Shown: positions 50,857 through 59,763 of the stretch, piece after piece | Layout of the letters: each line of letters opens with the position of its first letter | Numbering within the stretch: the first letter of the stretch is position 1 | From: Polaribacter glomeratus | GTDB taxonomy: Bacteria > Bacteroidota > Bacteroidia > Flavobacteriales > Flavobacteriaceae | DNA: 64,000 bases | Assembly (NCBI RefSeq): GCF_002954665.1 | Contig: NZ_MSCM01000001.1 | Span: forward strand, 1,670,480 to 1,734,479 | Direction: 5' to 3' | Made by a program: the position numbers and the translations under genes | The notes under the pieces: generated by a model | What the model was told of the DNA's origin: nothing | The model's database searches: none | What the model saw: only the letters and a program-made list of their open reading frames with translations

Positions 50857-52146
50857 TTACATTTTTGATACAGCTAACATCGCTTTATCAACTGCGTCTG
50901 CTATTTTTTTAATATCCTTGTCTGTTAATGCTGATGTTAAAAACCAAGCTTCAAACTGACTTGGAGGTAAGAAAACTCCGTTGTGAATCATCTCCCAAAA
51001 GAAGACTGCAAACTTTTTAGCATCAGAAGCTTTTGCCTCTTCAAAGTTGGTAACTTCTCCTTTTCTAAAAAAGGGATTTAGCATAGAACCAAATCTATTA
51101 ACAACAATATTTACTTTGTATTTTCTTGCAGTTTCTACCAGAATAACTTCTATAATACTTGCGTGCTCTTCAAATTGCTCGTAGGGATCTTGTCTTTTCA
51201 ACTCGGTTAAAGTTGCAATTCCTGCTGCCATAGCAATGGGATTTCCACTTAAAGTTCCTGCTTGGTACATTTCTCCTAATGGTGCAACTTGCTCCATAAT
51301 TTCATTTCTTGCACCATAAGCACCAACAGGGAAACCACCACCAATTACTTTTCCTAAACACGTAATATCTGCTTGAACTCCCAGTAATTCTTGAGCTCCT
51401 CCAAATTTAGATCGGAAACCTGTCATTACTTCATCAACAATTAAAAGTGCTCCTTTAGATTCTAAATACTTTTTTAATTCTACTAAAAAATTATCTTCAG
51501 GAAGTACAACACCCATGTTTCCTGTAATAGGTTCTATAATTACTGCAGCGATATCATCATGCTTTTTAAAGTGTTTTTTTACACTTTCTAAATCATTGAA
51601 TTCTGAAATTAGCGTGTTTTTTACAGCGCCCTCAGGAACACCTTTTGAACCTGGTAAACTTAATGTTGCTAAACCAGAACCTGCTGCGACTAATAATGCA
51701 TCTTGGTGCCCGTGATAGCAACCCGCAAATTTTATAATTTTATCTTTTCCTGTAAATGCTCTTGCTAAACGAATTCCGCTTAATACAGCTTCCGTTCCTG
51801 AACTTACAAAACGTACTTTGTCCATTCCTGGAAAAGCGCTACAAACTATTTCTGCTAAATCAATTTCGCTTTCTGTAGATGCTCCATAAGAATAGCCATT
51901 TTTTAGTGCTTTTTTAACTGCTTTTTGCACTTTTCTATGACGGTGACCTAAAATCATAGGGCCGTAAGAAAGTACTAAATCTATATATTCATTGTCATCC
52001 GCATCTATAATTTTACTTCCTTTTGCTTTTTTAATAAATAACGGATTTCCACCAACAGAAGTAAATGCTCTAACTGGAGAATTTACAGCTCCTACTAAAT
52101 GAACTAATCCTTTTTCGTATAATTTTTGTGATTTTTCGAATTTCAT
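50857..52146 (-). CDS. hemL: glutamate-1-semialdehyde 2,1-aminomutase
   Basis: A 429-residue PLP enzyme that makes 5-aminolevulinate from glutamate-1-semialdehyde. PLP lysine is in CLGKVIGGGFPVGAYG. SSGTEAVLSGIRLARAFTG and IVDEVMTGFR carry the cofactor-binding residues. The N-terminal block VNSPVRAFTSVGGNP is diagnostic. It works with hemA in the C5 pathway. It lies between hemB and hemE on the same strand. Confidence 0.97.
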   Translation of the reverse strand: MKFEKSQKLYEKGLVHLVGAVNSPVRAFTSVGGNPLFIKKAKGSKIIDADDNEYIDLVLSYGPMILGHRHRKVQKAVKKALKNGYSYGASTESEIDLAEIVCSAFPGMDKVRFVSSGTEAVLSGIRLARAFTGKDKIIKFAGCYHGHQDALLVAAGSGLATLSLPGSKGVPEGAVKNTLISEFNDLESVKKHFKKHDDIAAVIIEPITGNMGVVLPEDNFLVELKKYLESKGALLIVDEVMTGFRSKFGGAQELLGVQADITCLGKVIGGGFPVGAYGARNEIMEQVAPLGEMYQAGTLSGNPIAMAAGIATLTELKRQDPYEQFEEHASIIEVILVETARKYKVNIVVNRFGSMLNPFFRKGEVTNFEEAKASDAKKFAVFFWEMIHNGVFLPPSQFEAWFLTSALTDKDIKKIADAVDKAMLAVSKM

Positions 52147-52160
52147 TTTTTATTGCTTTA

Positions 52161-52234
52161 TGTCATTGCGAACGTATTAAAACAAGCTGCTTATTAATTA
52201 AGAGATTAGTTTGTCGTACTTTTTCGTAATAACG
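52161..52234. repeat. degenerate GTCATTGCGA-type palindromic repeat
   Basis: Left arm GTCATTGCGAACGTATTAAA, right arm roughly its complement (AGATTAGTTTGTCGTACT and on). This is a decayed copy of a palindromic repeat that I recall in many flavobacterial genomes. It fills the 88-bp gap between hemB and hemL. Confidence 0.55.
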
Positions 52235-53200
52235 TTATTTTTTTAACAAAACCTTTGCTGCTTCCTTGGCAAAATAAGTAATAATAATGTCTGCTCCTGC
52301 TCTTTTCATCGATAGCAAACTTTCCATCATTACTTTTTCACCGTCAATCCAACCTTTTTCTGCGGCTGCTTTGATCATTGCATATTCTCCACTTACATTG
52401 TAACAAGCAATTGGTCTGTCAAAGTTATTTTTTAAATCTCTAATGATATCTAAATAAGATAATGCTGGTTTTACCATTAAAATATCCGCGCCTTCTTGAT
52501 CGTCAAAAGTTGCTTCACGCAGGGCTTCATCTCTGTTTGCAGCATCCATTTGATAGGTTCTTCTATCACCAAAAGTGGGTGCAGAATCTGCAGCTTCTCT
52601 AAAAGGACCGTAATAAGCAGATGCATATTTTACAGAATACGCCATAATTGGCAAGTTTACAAAACCTGTATTGTCTAAAGCTTCGCGAACCATCGAAATA
52701 GTTCCGTCCATCATTCCAGAAGGGGCAACCATATCAACACCCGCTTTTGCATGAGAAATTACTTGTTTTGCAATATTTACAAGAGTTGCATCATTATCAA
52801 CATCATTGTCATGGATGATTCCACAATGACCGTGAGACGTATATTCGCAAAAACAAACATCTGTAATTACATATAAACTTGGGTAGTTTTTCTTGATAAA
52901 ACGAATTGCTTGTTGCATAATTCCGTTATCATTCCAAGTTTCTGTGCCTTGATCGTCTTTGGTTGATGGAATTCCGAATAGCAAAACTGCTGGAATATTT
53001 AAAGAGACAACCTCGTCTAATTCTTTCGAAATTCTATCCAAAGAAAAACGTTTGATGCCTGGCATTGAAACAATTTCTGTTTCTATATTTTCTCCTTCTT
53101 CAATAAATAATGGATATACAAAATCGTCAACAGATAGTTTAGTTTCTCTTACTAGTCTTCTAATTCCTTCTGATTTTCTTAATCTTCTTGTACGAAACAT
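52235..53200 (-). CDS. hemB: porphobilinogen synthase
   Basis: A 321-residue TIM-barrel enzyme that joins two 5-aminolevulinate molecules. The zinc-binding segment [14 protein letters not shown] has the cysteines of the zinc-dependent class. The Schiff-base lysines lie in [15 protein letters not shown] and [12 protein letters not shown]. The N-terminus ([20 protein letters not shown]) is the usual arm. It sits between hemCD and hemL, with a degenerate repeat on each side. Confidence 0.97.
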   Translation of the reverse strand: MFRTRRLRKSEGIRRLVRETKLSVDDFVYPLFIEEGENIETEIVSMPGIKRFSLDRISKELDEVVSLNIPAVLLFGIPSTKDDQGTETWNDNGIMQQAIRFIKKNYPSLYVITDVCFCEYTSHGHCGIIHDNDVDNDATLVNIAKQVISHAKAGVDMVAPSGMMDGTISMVREALDNTGFVNLPIMAYSVKYASAYYGPFREAADSAPTFGDRRTYQMDAANRDEALREATFDDQEGADILMVKPALSYLDIIRDLKNNFDRPIACYNVSGEYAMIKAAAEKGWIDGEKVMMESLLSMKRAGADIIITYFAKEAAKVLLKK

Positions 53201-53215
53201 AAAATTAATTTCTTT

Positions 53216-53291
53216 ATTTCATTTTGAGCTAGACAAAAGTAATCTACTTTTTAAGCGTAAGATTGCTTCGTTATTCTTTCTAGCATTGAGG
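53216..53291. repeat. degenerate palindromic repeat between hemCD and hemB
   Basis: Left arm GAGCTAGACAAAAGTAATCT and right arm AGATTGCTTCGTTATTCTTT-CTAGCATTGAG complement each other imperfectly. It is related to the repeat at 52161-52234 (shared AGATTGCTTCGT-like core). Confidence 0.5.
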
Positions 53292-54884
53292 TTATTCTTT
53301 TGAAAAATAAGTGTTGACCAATTCCAAAGCGCTATCAACACTTGGTAGATGGGCAACTTCTACTTTTTCAAAATATTTTCTTGCTTCTAATGCAGTAGTT
53401 TCACCAATACAAAAAGCAACTTTATTTGTGTTATTTTTTTGCAGATAACTCTCAATTCCTGAAGGACTGTAAAATAAAACTCCAGCAACTTCGTCACCAA
53501 TTTCTACCGGACTTAACATTGTTTTATAAGCCTCAACTTCGTTTACAACAATATCATGGTTTTGTAAATAAGCTGGCAAAATATCTAATCTTACATTACT
53601 ACAAAAATAAGTTACTTCTTTGTTTTCTAATTCTTTGGATAGGTATTCTGCTAAATTTTTTGCATTTTTTGATACATGAGCTACTTTACCAATTCTATTT
53701 TCAATCAATTTTTTAGTTCTTCTACCAACACAAAAAATGTTCTTGAATTTTATTTCATCCTTTGTAAAAGAGTTTAAGATTGCTTCTACTCCATTTTGAC
53801 TCGTTATAACAACGTTTTCTATTTGAGTTTTCATCACTTTTGGTGAAATTCTATTAAAACGAATTTTGATAAAATCGCTATCATGAATACCAATTGCATG
53901 AGATAATATTTCCTTTTGAGCTTCAGAAAGTTTTTTAGTAGAATATACAGATTGAAGACTGGTAGAAACATCTTGATCTTCTAACATTAACTCTTTTCCT
54001 CCTCTATTAATTACATAATCTGCACAATCTTTAGCTAAAAGTCTGTGGCTTCCCATTTTTACATTTTGGGTTACTGTAATTTTTTTAGAACCATCTCTTT
54101 TAAGTAAAATTCCTTTAAAATTGATTTCTTGCGTTTTTTCATCAACATAGGCTAATGCACCAATTGGCGCTGTACAACCACCTTCTAAAAGATGTAAAAA
54201 CTCACGTTCGATACCAACGCAAACTCTAGTTTCGTAATGGTTTAATTGTTCGCAAGCTTCTTTTACTTCCTCATCATCTTCTAAACAAGCAATCATAATT
54301 GCTCCTTGAGCTGGTGCAGGAATCATCCACGTTAATGGTATTGCGCCAGCATCTCTTATGCCTAATCTTTCTAAACCTGCAGCGGCAAAAAGTGCACCGT
54401 TCCAAGTTTCGCTATTTTCTAATTTCTCTAAACGCGTATTTACATTTCCTCTTAAATCCTCAACTTTATGCGTAGGATACCTGTTTAACCATTGTGCTTT
54501 TCTGCGTAAACTTCCGGTTGCTATGATGCCGTTTGGCTGTCCAAAAAACTCCTCTGTATCTTTTAAAACCAACAGATCTGTATAATTTGCACGTTTTAAA
54601 ACAGCAATTTGAATAATACCTTCTGGTAAAACAGTTGGCACGTCTTTCATTGAATGCACAGCAATATCGATATCGCCATTTAGCATGGCAATATCTAGGT
54701 TTTTGGTAAAAATACCTGTAACTCCTAATTCGTACAAGGGTTTATCTTGAATAAGATCTCCTGTAGATTTTATAGGAACGATTACTGATTGATAGCCTAA
54801 AATTTCTAATTCTTTACGGACTTTATTTGCCTGCCAAAGAGCTAATTTACTTTCGCGCGTACCAATTCTTATAATTTTTTGCAT
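53292..54884 (-). CDS. hemC: hydroxymethylbilane synthase fused to uroporphyrinogen-III synthase
   Basis: A 530-residue fusion. Residues 1-305 are HemC: RIGTRESKLALWQA, AVHSMKDVPT, GSLRRKAQWLNRYP and the dipyrromethane cofactor site LEGGCTAPIGA (C237). Residues about 345-530 are a HemD-like domain (VVITSQNGVEAIL, IFCVGRRTKKLI, GVLFYSPSGIESYLQ, AFCIGETTALEA). Separate HemC is about 310 residues long. The fusion covers two steps from porphobilinogen to uroporphyrinogen III and explains the lack of a separate hemD. It follows hemA by 10 bp. Confidence 0.95.
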   Translation of the reverse strand: MQKIIRIGTRESKLALWQANKVRKELEILGYQSVIVPIKSTGDLIQDKPLYELGVTGIFTKNLDIAMLNGDIDIAVHSMKDVPTVLPEGIIQIAVLKRANYTDLLVLKDTEEFFGQPNGIIATGSLRRKAQWLNRYPTHKVEDLRGNVNTRLEKLENSETWNGALFAAAGLERLGIRDAGAIPLTWMIPAPAQGAIMIACLEDDEEVKEACEQLNHYETRVCVGIEREFLHLLEGGCTAPIGALAYVDEKTQEINFKGILLKRDGSKKITVTQNVKMGSHRLLAKDCADYVINRGGKELMLEDQDVSTSLQSVYSTKKLSEAQKEILSHAIGIHDSDFIKIRFNRISPKVMKTQIENVVITSQNGVEAILNSFTKDEIKFKNIFCVGRRTKKLIENRIGKVAHVSKNAKNLAEYLSKELENKEVTYFCSNVRLDILPAYLQNHDIVVNEVEAYKTMLSPVEIGDEVAGVLFYSPSGIESYLQKNNTNKVAFCIGETTALEARKYFEKVEVAHLPSVDSALELVNTYFSKE

Positions 54885-54894
54885 GTATTTTTTG

Positions 54895-56130
54895 TTAGTG
54901 TTGAAACACTTTATTAATTACTTGAAGACTTTCGGACACAGAAGTTTCTTCATCTTTTAAATGTTTCACAAACTGTGTTGTAATTTTTTGAATGATGCGT
55001 GAAGTTAAGATTTCTGCTTGATATTCATCAAAATTATTTATCTTCTTTTTCTGAAACTTGATTTCATCATTTTTAATATTCTCTAAAGAAATCTTTAAAG
55101 CAGTAATTGTTGGTGTAAACCGTCTATGATTTAACCAACTTTTAAACTCCTTTTTGTGGGTTTCTATAATGCTTTCTGCTAAAGGAACTTCTTGCAAACG
55201 AATTGCCAAAGTTTCGTCTGTAACTTTAGAAAGCTCATCTACATTTATAATAGAAACACCTTTAAAATCGGTTACGTCTCGAGCAACATTTTCTGGCATT
55301 GACAAATCTAAAATAAGTAATTCCTTATTTTTGTCAATATGTTTTTTTGTAATTGTTGGTCTAATAGCACCTGTAGAAACGATTAAAACATCTGCTTTTT
55401 CTATTTCTTCTGACAAGTTTTCGATAACCGATTTTCTAATAGAGGCATGTTCCTCTATAAATCTAGTCGCTTTTTCTTCGGTTCTATTTATTAAACAAAC
55501 TGATTTATTTTGCGTGTACTCTGCTAAATTTTTACAAGTATGTTTTCCCATTTTTCCCAATCCAAAAACTAAAATATTTTTAGAGTTATAATCTGGTAAA
55601 TTTTTGATGATATATTGCACAGCTGCATAAGAAACAGAGGTAGTTCCTGAGCTTAATTTAGTTTCATTTTTAACACGTTTACTAGCCTGTAAAACACTGT
55701 TTATCAATCTTTCTAAATACGCATTTGTCGTTTTTACAGCTTTTGCTAATTTAAAAGATTGTTTTAACTGACTAACAATTTCGTAATCACCTAAAATTTG
55801 ACTCTCTAAACCTGTGCCAATTCTAAATAACTGATTGATTGCTTCTTGATCTTTATAAACATTAGATACTCTGGAAAATTCATCGATTGTACCTTCAGAA
55901 AATTCGCATAAAAGCTCTATTAACTGACAAGGTCTTTCTGCAAATCCAGAAATTTCTGTTCGGTTACATGTTGATAAAATAAATACTCCTGTATAGCCTT
56001 TTACTTTAGAAAGTTCTAATAAAGCGATTTGATTTTCTTTTGACAAAGAAAATTTACCGCGTGTTTTAGCATCTGCTTTTTTATAACTAACTCCAATATT
56101 GTAAAAGTACTCTTGCCTGTTCTCTAGCAT
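54895..56130 (-). CDS. hemA: glutamyl-tRNA reductase
   Basis: A 411-residue NADPH-dependent enzyme that reduces glutamyl-tRNA to glutamate-1-semialdehyde, the first committed step of tetrapyrrole synthesis in this C5 pathway. The catalytic cysteine is in the segment FILSTCNRTEISG. The NADPH site is LVFGLGKMGKHTCKNLA. The C-terminal helical dimer domain is present. It is the first of the minus-strand hem genes and is divergent from an AraC regulator 164 bp away. Confidence 0.96.
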   Translation of the reverse strand: MLENRQEYFYNIGVSYKKADAKTRGKFSLSKENQIALLELSKVKGYTGVFILSTCNRTEISGFAERPCQLIELLCEFSEGTIDEFSRVSNVYKDQEAINQLFRIGTGLESQILGDYEIVSQLKQSFKLAKAVKTTNAYLERLINSVLQASKRVKNETKLSSGTTSVSYAAVQYIIKNLPDYNSKNILVFGLGKMGKHTCKNLAEYTQNKSVCLINRTEEKATRFIEEHASIRKSVIENLSEEIEKADVLIVSTGAIRPTITKKHIDKNKELLILDLSMPENVARDVTDFKGVSIINVDELSKVTDETLAIRLQEVPLAESIIETHKKEFKSWLNHRRFTPTITALKISLENIKNDEIKFQKKKINNFDEYQAEILTSRIIQKITTQFVKHLKDEETSVSESLQVINKVFQH

Positions 56131-56147
56131 AATTTGTAATAGTTATG

Positions 56148-56155
56148 CAAAAGTA
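56148..56155 (-). promoter_or_regulatory. -7 box of hemA
   Basis: On the minus strand the sequence reads TACTTTTG, an exact TAnnTTTG, 17 bp before the hemA start. No matching TTG is seen. Confidence 0.4.
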
Positions 56156-56250
56156 AATACTTCATTAATAAAAAAATGTCGCTAAAAGTACTTTTTATAA
56201 CGATATCAGTTTTTTGTTAAATTTTAACATAATAAATTTAAAGAAACCCT

Positions 56251-56258
56251 TATTTTTG
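56251..56258 (+). promoter_or_regulatory. -7 box of the AraC regulator gene
   Basis: TATTTTTG, an exact TAnnTTTG, 36 bp before the ATG at 56295. No TTG is seen at -33. Confidence 0.4.
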
Positions 56259-56294
56259 TAGGAGAATTAAAGGTACAATCAAGTTTTATGTAGA

Positions 56295-57209
56295 ATGATT
56301 CTAAATAGAACTAAAACAAAAATTATGTTTAAAAATGTCGGCGAAAGTTCTTTTGATGAAATAACATTAGAAAAAGGTTTTTATGTACTTCATTTTCAGA
56401 ATGAAAGCAATATTGTTCAAAATTTTGAAAGGGAAATTAATAGCACATTTATCCAGATGCATTTTTGTTTGCGCGGTAACTCTAAATTTCTGTTTAATAA
56501 TGGTTCTTATTGTTTTGATGTTTTAGACAACAGATCTATTTTATTATACAATCCGCAAAGAGTTTTGCCTATTAATTTAGAAATTCAGCCAAAAACAACT
56601 TTAATTTCTCTATTGATTTCTATTGAAAAGTTTCACTCTTTATTTTCTAAAGAATCTGGTTACATTCCTTTTTTAAGCAACGAAAATAGCAATAAAAAAT
56701 ACTACGATGACAAAGAAATAAAACCAACAGTATCAATTGTTTTGCAACAAATCATCAACTCTAACATCAACAGTTCTATAAGAGAATTATACGTAAAAGG
56801 TAAAGTGTATGAATTGTTAAGCTTGCATTTTCAAAAAGACGAAACGGCAGATGGTGAATATTGTCCTTTTTTAGTGGATGAACAAAATGTTTTAAAAATT
56901 AGAAAAGCAAAAGAAATTATTATTTCAAGAATGGCAGAACCACCAAGTTTGCAAGAATTAGCAAATGAAATAGGCCTTAATATCAAAAAATTAAAAGAAG
57001 GTTTTAAGCAAATTTATGGCGATTCTGTGTTTAGTTTTTTGTTTGATTATAAAATGGAACACGCCAGAAGATTGCTAGAAACCAACCAATTTAACGTGAA
57101 TGAAGTTGGTATACAAATTGGCTATAGTACTGCGAGCCATTTTATTGCAGCTTTTAAAAAGAAATTTGGCACAACCCCAAAGAAATATGTAATGAGTTTG
57201 AATCAGTAG
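56295..57209 (+). CDS. AraC family transcriptional regulator
   Basis: A 304-residue regulator. The C-terminal 100 residues hold two helix-turn-helix units: PSLQELANEIGLNIKKLKEG and the second VNEVGIQIGYSTASHFIAAF, ending KKFGTTPKKYV, the AraC signature. The N-terminal 190 residues are a cupin-like sensing domain with no named ligand. It is divergent from hemA and close to hemH, so control of haem genes is plausible but not shown. The stop codon TAG starts a CAGT-type tandem array. Confidence 0.92.
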   Translation: MILNRTKTKIMFKNVGESSFDEITLEKGFYVLHFQNESNIVQNFEREINSTFIQMHFCLRGNSKFLFNNGSYCFDVLDNRSILLYNPQRVLPINLEIQPKTTLISLLISIEKFHSLFSKESGYIPFLSNENSNKKYYDDKEIKPTVSIVLQQIINSNINSSIRELYVKGKVYELLSLHFQKDETADGEYCPFLVDEQNVLKIRKAKEIIISRMAEPPSLQELANEIGLNIKKLKEGFKQIYGDSVFSFLFDYKMEHARRLLETNQFNVNEVGIQIGYSTASHFIAAFKKKFGTTPKKYVMSLNQ

Positions 57210-57218
57210 AGTAGTATT

Positions 57219-57309
57219 TAGTAGCAGTATTCAGTGGCAGTATTCAGTGGCAGTATTTAGTGGCAGTATTCAGTGGCAGTTTTCAGTGGCAGTATTCAGT
57301 GGCAGTTTA
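57219..57309. repeat. 13-bp tandem array (CAGTGGCAGTATT)x7
   Basis: Seven head-to-tail 13-bp units, the first TAGTAGCAGTATT and the rest CAGTGGCAGTATT with one or two changes. It starts 10 bp after the AraC regulator stop and ends 21 bp before the methyltransferase start. No spacers are present. Confidence 0.9.
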
Positions 57310-57329
57310 CACATTTAAAAAAATAGATT

Positions 57330-57839
57330 TTGAAACAACTTACGCATTACGATATCGAAAATAACCATAAACAGTTTCCAATAACGATTGTTTGTGACGC
57401 GATTAGAACTCCAGAAAATATAGGAATGTGTTTTCGTATTTCTGAAAGTTTTGGTGTGCAAAAAATCTATTTTCATACAAATTCGCCTTCTCTAGAGAAC
57501 AGAAAAGTTATAAATACTGCTAGAAATACCATCAATCAAATAGAACATGGTTTTTATACTGATTTTGATACGATTATTCATCAATTAAAAGCAGAGGGAA
57601 ACACAATTATTGGTATAGAAATTACTGATAAAAGCATCAATATTCAAGATTTTGATTTTAAAAATCATGAAAAAATCGTCTTACTTTTGGGAAGTGAAAG
57701 AAACGGAATTGAAAACATTAATTTAGTTGATCATACAATTTCAATACCAATGTTTGGAAGAAATTCTAGCATGAATGTGGTACATAGTTTGGCAATTACG
57801 CTCTATGAAGTTACGAATCAGTTGGCAATAAGCAGTTAG
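57330..57839 (+). CDS. SpoU-type RNA 2'-O-methyltransferase
   Basis: A 169-residue SPOUT-fold enzyme. Motif 1 is PENIGMCFRISESFG (with asparagine and arginine), motif 2 LLLGSERNGIENI, motif 3 IPMFGRNSSMNVVHSLAIT. These form the deep-knot SAM site that methylates ribose 2'-OH in tRNA or rRNA. The exact RNA target is not readable. The start is TTG (57330). The last codons AGC AGT TAG lie in the first unit of the tandem array that follows. Confidence 0.92.
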   Translation: MKQLTHYDIENNHKQFPITIVCDAIRTPENIGMCFRISESFGVQKIYFHTNSPSLENRKVINTARNTINQIEHGFYTDFDTIIHQLKAEGNTIIGIEITDKSINIQDFDFKNHEKIVLLLGSERNGIENINLVDHTISIPMFGRNSSMNVVHSLAITLYEVTNQLAISS

Positions 57840-57924
57840 CAGTTAGCAGTTAGCAGTTAGCAGTTAGCAGTTAGCAGTTAGCAGTTAGCAGTTAGCAGTT
57901 AGCAGTTAGCAGTTAGCAGTTAGC
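57831..57924. repeat. 7-bp tandem array (AGCAGTT)x13
   Basis: Thirteen perfect copies of AGCAGTT and a partial AGC. The first unit supplies the stop codon of the methyltransferase gene. Because 7 is not a multiple of 3, TAG falls in all three frames. It runs into TAGCAAATTTAAA, the same edge as the array at 59022-59094. Confidence 0.97.
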
Positions 57925-57994
57925 AAATTTAAAATTCTGAAATCAAAATCAGAATAAAAAATAAAAATAAATACTGAAATAAATTCAGCAAAAG

Positions 57995-59011
57995 ATGAAA
58001 GGAGTTTTATTAGTAAATTTAGGATCACCAGCAAGCACATCAACCAAAGATGTAAGAAAATATTTGGATGAGTTTTTAATGGACGAAAGAGTAATTGACG
58101 CTCCAAGATGGTTAAGAACCATATTGGTTAGAGGAATTATTTTAAATACCAGACCAAAAAAATCTGCAAAAGCGTACAAAAAAATCTGGTGGGATGAAGG
58201 TTCTCCATTGATCGTTTTATCTGAAAGATTATTAGACAAAGTACAAAAGAAAACAGAACTGCCTGTTTCATTAGCAATGCGTTATGGAAGTCCGTCTATA
58301 AAAATGGGCTTGCAAGAATTACATGATAAAGGTGTAACAGATGTTTTAATAGTTCCTTTGTATCCGCAACATGCAATGGCTACAACAGATACTATTTTAG
58401 TGTTGGCAGAAGAATTAAGGCAAGCGTTTTTTCCTCAAATGAAGTTCAAACATATTCCTGCTTTTTATCATAAAAAAGACTACATAAAAGTTTTAGCAGA
58501 GAGCATCAAAAATAATTTAGAAGGCAAAGAATGGGATAAAATCTTATTTTCTTATCATGGAATTCCAGAAAGGCATGTTCGTAAATCTGATATTACAAAA
58601 AGTCATTGTAAACCAAATGATAGCGTAAATTTTGAATGTTGTAAAACAAGTTCTGCTGCACACGAATTTTGCTACAAACACCAATGTTATGAAACTACAA
58701 AACAAGTAGTAGAATATTTAGACTTGCAACCACATCAATATTTTGTTTCTTTCCAATCTAGATTGGCTGGAGATCCATGGTTACAGCCTTACACAGACAA
58801 ATTACTAGAAAAATATCCGGAAGAAGGTGTTAAAAAGTTAGCTGTGGTTACTCCTGCATTTGTTTCTGATTGTTTAGAAACTTTAGAGGAAATTGCCATG
58901 GAAGGTAAAGAGGAATTTTTAAAAGCTGGTGGAGAAGCATTTTACGCAATTCCTTGTATAAACGACAGTGATGCTTGGGTAGATGTTTTAGTAAATTGGA
59001 TTGAAGAATAG
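57995..59011 (+). CDS. hemH: ferrochelatase
   Basis: A 338-residue enzyme that inserts iron into protoporphyrin IX. Signatures are LLVNLGSPASTSTKDVRKYL at the start, the active-site histidine in FSYHGIPERHVRKSD, and FQSRLAGDPWLQPYTDKLLE. The cysteine-rich stretch CCKTSSAAHEFCYKHQC is common in this group. It catalyses the last step of haem synthesis. It is flanked on both sides by (AGCAGTT)n arrays and followed by hemJ. Confidence 0.97.
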   Translation: MKGVLLVNLGSPASTSTKDVRKYLDEFLMDERVIDAPRWLRTILVRGIILNTRPKKSAKAYKKIWWDEGSPLIVLSERLLDKVQKKTELPVSLAMRYGSPSIKMGLQELHDKGVTDVLIVPLYPQHAMATTDTILVLAEELRQAFFPQMKFKHIPAFYHKKDYIKVLAESIKNNLEGKEWDKILFSYHGIPERHVRKSDITKSHCKPNDSVNFECCKTSSAAHEFCYKHQCYETTKQVVEYLDLQPHQYFVSFQSRLAGDPWLQPYTDKLLEKYPEEGVKKLAVVTPAFVSDCLETLEEIAMEGKEEFLKAGGEAFYAIPCINDSDAWVDVLVNWIEE

Positions 59012-59021
59012 CGTTTTCAGT

Positions 59022-59094
59022 AGCAGTTAGCAGTTAGCAGTTAGCAGTTAGCAGTTAGCAGTTAGCAGTTAGCAGTTAGCAGTTAGCAGTTAGC
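59022..59094. repeat. 7-bp tandem array (AGCAGTT)x10
   Basis: Ten perfect copies of AGCAGTT and a partial AGC, starting 10 bp after the hemH stop. It shares unit, direction and the right edge TAGCAAATTTAAA with the array at 57831-57924, so hemH lies between two direct-repeat arrays. Confidence 0.97.
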
Positions 59095-59127
59095 AAATTT
59101 AAAAATTTTGAAGCTAAATAAAAACTT

Positions 59128-59703
59128 ATGGATTTTTTATACGTAAAAGCATTACACATCATCTTTGTGGTTACTTGGTTTGCTGGTTTATTTTATATTC
59201 CTAGATTATTTATTTACCATGTTGAAGCAGAAAAAAAGCCTGAACCAGCTAAAACAATTTTACAAACCCAGTATAAATTAATGAGCAAACGGTTATGGTA
59301 CATTATTACCTGGCCATCGGCACTATTGGCAAGTTTTTTCGCTATTTGGTTACTTGTTAAAAATCCTTATTATTTGTCTGAACCTTGGATGCATGTAAAA
59401 CTAGCGTTCGTTTTAGCCTTGTATTTTTACCATTATTATTGTCAGGTAATTTATGGTCAGTTACAAAGAGATATTATAAAATATTCTACTTTCAAGCTAA
59501 GAATATGGAATGAAGTTGCCACCATTATTCTATTTGCGGTGGTTTTTTTAGTAACACTAAAAAGCGCCATTAATTGGATTTGGGGTGTTATCGGAATTAT
59601 CCTTTTTGGTGTTTTATTAATGCTAGGTATTAGACTTTATAAAAAAATTAGAGAGAAAAAATCTTGGGAAAAAGCCGAGAAAGAGGGTTTAGAACGGGAA
59701 TAG
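59128..59703 (+). CDS. hemJ: protoporphyrinogen IX oxidase HemJ
   Basis: A 191-residue membrane protein with four or five hydrophobic helices. It matches the HemJ family by KALHIIFVVTWFAGLFYIPR (conserved histidine H10), MSKRLWYIITWPSALLA, PWMHVKLAFVLALYFYHYY and a basic C-terminus. HemJ oxidises protoporphyrinogen IX and binds haem b. This fills the step between HemF and HemH; no hemG or hemY is seen. It lies just after hemH and its array. Confidence 0.9.
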   Translation: MDFLYVKALHIIFVVTWFAGLFYIPRLFIYHVEAEKKPEPAKTILQTQYKLMSKRLWYIITWPSALLASFFAIWLLVKNPYYLSEPWMHVKLAFVLALYFYHYYCQVIYGQLQRDIIKYSTFKLRIWNEVATIILFAVVFLVTLKSAINWIWGVIGIILFGVLLMLGIRLYKKIREKKSWEKAEKEGLERE

Positions 59704-59708
59704 CTTTC

Positions 59709-59763
59709 AGTTTTCAGTAGCAGTTTGCAGTTAGTTGGATACTGTAAACCGCTACTGAAAACT
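59709..59763. terminator. CAGT-type hairpin between hemJ and recR
   Basis: A 22-nt arm (59709-59730, AGTTTTCAGTAGCAGTTTGC and on) pairs with 59742-59763 at 20 of 22 positions. It is a hairpin built from CAGT-type repeats, includes the recR stop codon and probably ends both convergent genes. Confidence 0.6.

Noticed and set aside
57831..59094. CRISPR array
   Set aside because: Units are 7 bp and head-to-tail with no spacers, and no cas gene is in the window.
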